From Dolomedes plantarius (taxonomy: Eukaryota; Arthropoda; Arachnida; Araneae; Dolomedidae), in assembly GCA_907164885.2 (NCBI GenBank), contig OU015496.1, positions 140,216,685-140,280,684 of the forward strand: a stretch of 64,000 nucleotides of DNA. The letters are read 5' to 3'. Made by a program: the position numbers and the translations under genes. Positions within the stretch are counted from its first letter, which is position 1. Each line of letters starts with the position of its first letter. The notes beneath the pieces were generated by a model. That model did not search any database. It had not been told where the DNA came from and saw only the letters and a program-made list of their open reading frames with translations. Below, in pieces: positions 58,831 through 64,000 of the stretch.

Positions 58831-60859
58831 CATTTTCCCAGCTTTGATTATTTTTTGACAATTTCTTTTGCTTTATTATACTTGCCCCCACGGTATGTTT
58901 ATGTACGGAATACGTATAAAACTTGGAGATTTGATTTTTTCCAGAATAATTTTTCTAAAATGTCTTAAAGAGGTGAACTTAAATTATGAACTTCCCATAC
59001 ATGGAAATTCCAAGCGAAATTACAATCTCCTTTGGAAGATTATTGATACATTTTGACCTTTTCTGACAAGAAAAATATTCCATACCAGACGCTATACAAC
59101 GTTTTGTCACAGGTATGAAAATAATAGCTGTAATGAAGCGCCTTCGGATATATGAAAATTTCATAGAAATATTAAGAGGTGAAGTCGATCGAAGGCTTTT
59201 ATCATTACATTGTTTTGATAAAATTGGGAACGCCGGCTGAGCGGGACGATAATTATAGAGCGGAGAGGTCCTGTGTGACGTAAGGTAGTGAATAGTCCTG
59301 CGGCGGTGGTCAACTTGGGTGGTTGATCTCCAGACGAAATTAAGAGAGTTGTCGCCAGGATTTGACACTGCACGACAATGGACTGTGTTTTCGGATTTAC
59401 AACGGCGGCATGTAAGAACCAAGGGCGTCGTGTGAGGTTTACGCAAGCATGTTTCCCGTGGGGGCGTGTGCTGCTTAGCTGGGGGCGGCCAATAAAATAA
59501 AGTTTGAAATGAGCAAGCGAATGAGTTTTTTTGCTGAATCTTGTATGGATGAGAAATTTTGAGGAGAAGGAGACAAGAAAGAAGAAAGGAGTTTGAAATG
59601 TATAAAGTAGGGAGTTTAAAAAAAAAGGGAGGCTCTCTCAGATCTCTCACTCTCGAGTCTCAGACTCAGACTACTGGCGTGTCGGGTCGAGCTTCGGTTC
59701 CCCGCTTTTTTTCCTGAGATTTTGCGTATTGGAGTAGAGCTGCGGTTCTCCTTGTGTTACTGCGTTGAGTCGAACTTGGAATTCCCCACAAATATTACTG
59801 ATAAAATAGAAATTCCCCTGCATATAAAATAATAGTGGAGCGAGTGGTGTAGCGGTCACAAGAATCATCAAGAGACGTAGAATCAAGAGGTGTGTGTGTG
59901 TGCCCTGCCTATGTACAGAAGGATCCAAAGGACCCCAGCTAGACGAGTCAGCGGATTCAACAATCAGCTAAATATCAACGGAACTGAGTGAGTGGCAAAA
60001 TTTTATTGTTTAGATCAGTCCCCTTTTTGTTTTGGTTTTTTTTAAAATAGGTTGTTTACGGTCAGAGTAGGAGTAATTTATATAAAAGTTAGAGTTGAAT
60101 AAGTATTTTGAGTTTTGGTTATCTGTCGTGCGCTTCCTATTTTTCTCGTCAAGTAAATTTTGAATGTTAATATTCGATATTATGATAAACTGATTTTGGT
60201 ATATGGATAAGTGTGCCTATAAAAGGTATGATTAAAATAATGTGTACAAACAATGTATAATAATTTGTAAATAAATTTAAGTTTAAGTTAAATTTAAATC
60301 TCTCTGTTTTATTTGTTCTTCAAATTTTTTAGTTCACTTGTTCGTCAATTGCTAGTTTCGTCCTGAATTACGGGTTATTAACAAAATAATTTTAAAACAC
60401 AACGCACCCAACTACCCCTTTATAAATAAATTAATGTACTACCTACCTAATTCACGCCCGATAAGATAACTTTGGACGAGCAATACGACAATAGCAAGCT
60501 GAGTAAATTCTCTTGAAAAAAACATATATGAGAAATTATGTAAACGGAGCTACCTTATACGAAACGATGATGATTAAAAATGTTTCATAATATGAGTTAC
60601 TAAATATGTATTTACAGAAACAAACTTATTCAGAAAATCTTTGAAATTGAATCTCTCGCTAAGGAGCAGAATGTAATAAAAATGTGATGCTGTAAATTAA
60701 GATTCGCGGAAAAACACATCGCGATACAATATAAGTGGATTATCTCATTTGAAGTATCTCTCCAAGAATGCTTATATATATGTGATCAGTGCATGAAATC
60801 GTAAAGAATCGACTCATACCTCACTTTGTGTATCGTAAGGCATTAACTTTAATAACTTT
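58831..60859. other. Unclassified, possibly LTR-containing
   Basis: The part at 59,220-60,400 has balanced composition, a CCAATAAAATAAAG signal at about 59,488 and an A-box-like GTGGTGTAGCGG at 59,839, which suggest an LTR or UTR of a retroelement. No LTR partner or coding region was found. The 223-codon frame on the minus strand (58979-59650) has no recognisable domain and runs through this repeat-like DNA. Confidence 0.35.
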
Positions 60860-61094
60860 AATGTCTCCAAACAATGAACCACGAAATTGTTACGGTCCAT
60901 GATTGGTTCAATATGTGTAACGCTTCCGTTACGCAACGGTAACGGACCAATTGCGGCTCTCATGGGGGGGGCAGTAGAGGCAATTGCCCCTCCCCCCCCA
61001 AAAAAACCACGTATTTTTTTTCATAGCCTAAAATTTTATAATCGTAGACCCAATACTAAATGAGTTTAAATTCAAAATGAGACGATGTTTATTT

Positions 61095-61126
<32 letters not shown>

Positions 61127-61225
61127 ACCCTAAGAGTCGACGTTGCCACCCCCACCCCCCAAAAAAACAAAAAAATCTCTGGACTGGAGCCACCCCTGTA
61201 ACGGACTGTATGGGAGCAAGGCTCA
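60860..61225. mobile_element. PIF/Harbinger-type MITE fragment with nested hAT insertion
   Basis: The blocks GAAATTGTTACGGTCCATGA and TTGGTTCAAT parallel the centre of the MITEs at 6813 and 50608. The inserted piece (60948-61197) interrupts the right arm. Outer ends are worn, so the boundaries are approximate. Confidence 0.5.
60948..61197. mobile_element. Small hAT-like non-autonomous insertion
   Basis: 250 bp flanked by GTAACGGAC at 60939-60947 and 61198-61206, an 8-9 bp duplication as for hAT. Its ends share GGCTC near the left and GGAGCC near the right and contain G/C homopolymer runs. A (TA)n of about 25 bp lies at 61,100-61,125. No ORF is present. Confidence 0.55.
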
Positions 61226-62194
61226 AGTCTATTAACGAATTAAAATACTGTCCACTAATTTGTAATATGATGTCGTTTATAAAATGCCCGAAAACGGTTA
61301 TGAATACGGACTGTAACTCTCATTGAACTTCTATTAATCTGCGTTAACCTGACTAAAATCGGGGCACTTACTTTAAGGAAATTTATAAAGAAATGACAGT
61401 TTGAGAAAAGCTTTGGGCTTAACATAATGATGAACATAAGAGAAAAAACTTCATGCTGAAGTCTGAGGTCTTCATTCCTCCGTCTGGAACTGCTGAGCTG
61501 AGATTCTTCCTATTTTTCTTTCTTTAAAAAAACCCACTACATGATATCTTTGTTCAGTATAAATTTCCTGATCAAAAATGACCACAGTATTCTCGCTCAG
61601 TTTTATGGAAAAATGAATTAGGCACCCGTGGTAGAGCAAGTTGTATTCATAGAACTGCTATACATTAGCATACAGTATTTTGCGTTATCCAATGACATTT
61701 AGAACTGCAAAGCTATGTGTAACTGACCTACAAGATAATCTATGCCTTGTAATACTTTGTTCATTTGTTATACTCAGCAATTACGGTTTTTAATAATTAA
61801 ACTTAACGCAAGAGGACAAAAGTATACAACAATTTAAATATTTCAGGATTCAAACTTTTATGTACACTTATACATTTACGGATGTATTTTATGTACCACA
61901 ACACTATTCTTCAACGTTGTGAAGAATAACGTTCTCAACGTTTTATGCGCCTCAGCCTTTTTTTACCGTATAAAGTATTGATAGCCATAGTTAAAAGCAA
62001 AATATTCCACAAAAAAAAAAACACGACACGTGTCAGATTGCAGTATGATGTAATACATTTTGATAATATTGTTTCAGTTTATCATACCTCTGGAGGGATT
62101 TCTTCGGGGGGATGGAAAGAAGTCACTGAATCAGTTCCCACTTGAAAATTGATAATACAAATCGGAGCTTTTCTAGTTATTCTTTAAATACCAG
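61226..62194. other. Upstream region of the second SMYD-type exon
   Basis: AT-rich. No promoter or earlier exon could be identified with confidence. A 66-codon frame at 61945-62145 shows no domain. Confidence 0.4.
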
Positions 62195-62346
62195 TCAAAA
62201 AAGAATCATAATTTCGGCTGCAACATGTATGGGATTACTGCCTCCCGTGATTTTTCTCCAGGTGATGTCATTCACATAGAACAACCTTTTCTGGAATTTC
62301 TTTGCCGAAGATTCAAAGATCAGGCTTGTGAATCCTGTTATAAAGG
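62195..62346 (+). CDS. SMYD-type gene 2, N-terminal SET exon
   Basis: Acceptor CTTTAAATACCAG ending at 62194 and strong donor GTAAGA at 62347. Phase 0 in, phase 2 out, 50 codons. The peptide reads FGCNMYGITASRDFSPGDVI, then EQPFLEFLCRRF and QACESCYKG. It follows the SMYD SET start (RGNGLRAV...LRPGELLF..DP) and the first Cys pair of the MYND finger (C-x-x-C). The usual GxG cofactor loop reads MYG. An in-frame ATG at 62225 could also be the translation start, if the exon is 5'-terminal. The rest of the gene should lie to the right of the window. Confidence 0.6.
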
Positions 62347-63589
62347 GTAAGAAATATTTATTTATTTCACTCAAAAATTTGAGTTACATGATAAATGAAT
62401 CTCTATTCCTCCAATCATAATTGTGTCTAAAAATTCGTCTTATTTACATTACATTCTCAGCTCATAATCCCTAATCCTTGAAGTTATATTTAAATCTGCT
62501 GATATTGTGCAAACTTATTACAGTTATTTGTGTATTATATTTTTAAACCATTACCCCACTTGGTGTTAGGCCACGTTATATTTATGGATATGAGTCTTAT
62601 CGAGAAATTTTTGTGTCTGGGGAAGAGAAATAAGCATACCTATTCTCTTAACCGAAAAATTACTATTGAGGGTGAAACGCAAACTACCTCATAATAAAGT
62701 TCCGTAATTTTAATATTCGGGTTAATCTGTAATTTTTCAACCACAAATGGCAATGATGTCATATTTATCAAGTCATATTGCATATAAACTAAACTTCCGA
62801 TTATCTGTAATACTTAGAGCCAATAAGTCGCTCCCAGGGATGAAAGTAAAACTGGCCTATGGCACTGTAAAAAATTAATTAATCAGAAGTTTTAAATTAG
62901 CTTCTTTTAGCAATTCCGATATGGTTTAATTAAAAGGATAATGAAAGTTGTATGAATTCTTCCGTCTTTGTTTTTCCTTTTTTGCTAGAATTCTTTATTT
63001 TGGATCCACATTGGCCTACTTCCGACCAATCAGTCTTTCATTGGTAAACTTTTACTTCTGCAATGACAGAATGTTTATTTTGATAATAATTCTGTGTACA
63101 TAGGTGAATTCACAACAGCATGCTTAAGAAATACAAGAGGATATGGTCATTCTGGGGATTTGTGCAGGGTCCCAATTTTTTTACTTGGTAATGAATAGTA
63201 ATTTCGATTTCAAAGGGATTTTTTTGAATTGCTAAACATTGTTACGTTTATGAGTACCTGTACGTTGTTTTGTTTATCAAAAAGAGATGGAATACTCTCA
63301 AGAATCCTTTTCTATAAATCACTGGAAAGCGCAAAAGATCCACATTAAAAATAAAGATGCTGCTAGTACTTCCGAATCTATTAACAGATCATTATCAATC
63401 CGACGAGAATTGGGTATGATTGTCTCTATGGACAATTCAGAATTTCAAGGAACATTAAAACTTTAATATAAATAGGAAAGACGACAGAAAATACAGTCAT
63501 CGAAAAAGGTGTCCTTGATTGCAACCTGAAATAAAGAACCAAAAAATAGAATTCTCGGTGTTTATTTCTTAACCAAAAGATACAGAAGC
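62347..63589. other. Intron-like sequence, nothing certain
   Basis: No MYND continuation exon was found. A 59-codon frame at 63287-63466 (MEYSQESFSINHWK) has no recognisable domain and is not annotated as a gene. Confidence 0.4.
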
Positions 63590-63850
63590 GAATCAAGTTT
63601 TGGACATTACCTAGTAGGTTTCGAAATGATCAACCCTTGTCGTTCGGCACACATCTAGGCGATAGTCGATCTCCATTTAGGCAGTGATCGTAGCGGGAGT
63701 CATAGTCGCTACTGCAGATATGATTCTGTCCGATAAATGGCGTAGGTGACAGCGTAGACATGGTTTTTCAGGTAACCCCATCAAAAGTCTAGAGGGATCA
63801 ATCTGGTGACCAAAAAATTGGATTGTCCTATTCAACGTCAAAACACATAT
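63590..63850 (-). pseudogene. Possible mariner-like transposase C-terminal remnant
   Basis: On the minus strand around 63,820 the order SPD, a hydrophobic gap, FDGVT, and a later VYAE-like position recalls SPDLTPLDFFLWGYLK of mariner-like transposases. Several stops interrupt it. The evidence is thin and the extent is approximate. Confidence 0.25.
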
Positions 63851-64000
63851 AGTAGGAAGCGCGATGTCTCAGCGTCAGTGAATGCCCCAGCGCAGTCACT
63901 GTCACTATGAGGAGGATAAATAAAACTGCCAGAGTTTACATACCATCTACTGCAACACAAAATCCGATCGGTTGAATGTTGTTCCCGGTGTGCACAACTG

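Noticed and set aside
58979..59650. 223-codon minus strand ORF
   Set aside because: No recognisable domain; it runs through repeat-like DNA with retroelement-type signals.
63287..63466. 59-codon + strand ORF
   Set aside because: Starts with ATG and is clean, but has no recognisable domain or supporting splice or promoter signals.

Overview
The window reads as repeat-saturated nuclear DNA of an arthropod, most likely a spider. It is AT-rich, has long introns and (TA)n microsatellites, and is built mainly of Tc1/mariner, pogo/Tigger, piggyBac, hAT, Helitron, MITE, LINE, SINE and BEL/Pao copies. The spider call is an inference: two of the Tc1 families look like families I recall from orb-weavers. 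No bacterial operon, CRISPR array, rRNA gene or convincing canonical tRNA gene is visible.

Host genes. One split host gene runs on the + strand from 7,603 to 43,904. I assembled it from eight short exons by splice signals and reading-frame phase. Conceptually they follow the SET core, post-SET cysteines and helical C-terminus of the SMYD (SET-MYND) family, ending in a stop at 43,902 and a poly(A) signal at 44,095. The SMYD zinc cysteines are kept, but the NHSC motif and the catalytic tyrosine are not, so it may be a pseudoenzyme. Its N-terminal exons are not recognised and may lie left of the window. A separate exon at 62,195-62,346 looks like the N-terminus of a second SMYD-type gene on the same strand, continuing past the right edge, so the locus is probably a tandem array.

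Layout. 1-7.6 kb: a Tc1 (family A) copy whose end is replaced by a 50-bp hairpin minisatellite, a hAT remnant, a Tc1 (family B) copy, a PIF/Harbinger-type MITE and a Helitron fragment. 7.6-30 kb (introns): two LTR-like repeats in opposite orientation (8.45-9.21 and 13.96-14.71), a second family B copy, a Tigger element, a TIR element with an unrecognised 141-codon ORF (15.87-16.72), a Tc1/Tc3-like remnant, a SINE, a piggyBac lacking its catalytic core, a MITE inside (TA)n, a LINE fragment inserted in an LTR-like repeat, and a pogo element split by an apparently intact family A Tc1. 30-44 kb: the C-terminal exons separated by a Helitron of about 4.9 kb holding a second Helitron fragment that in turn holds a piggyBac, then a third family A Tc1. 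44-51 kb: a small complete non-autonomous Helitron and three consecutive TA-inserted elements separated by (TA)n. 51.8-58.0 kb: a young BEL/Pao LTR retrotransposon with 284-bp LTRs and a CAAGC target duplication. 58-64 kb: a SINE, a hAT insertion inside a MITE, the second SMYD-type exon and a possible transposase remnant.

Almost all long ORFs are transposon-derived. Only the family A transposase at 28,332-29,372 keeps a full uninterrupted reading frame with all catalytic residues. Coordinates of exons and element ends come from reading the sequence by eye; family names come from conserved motifs, not from database searches.
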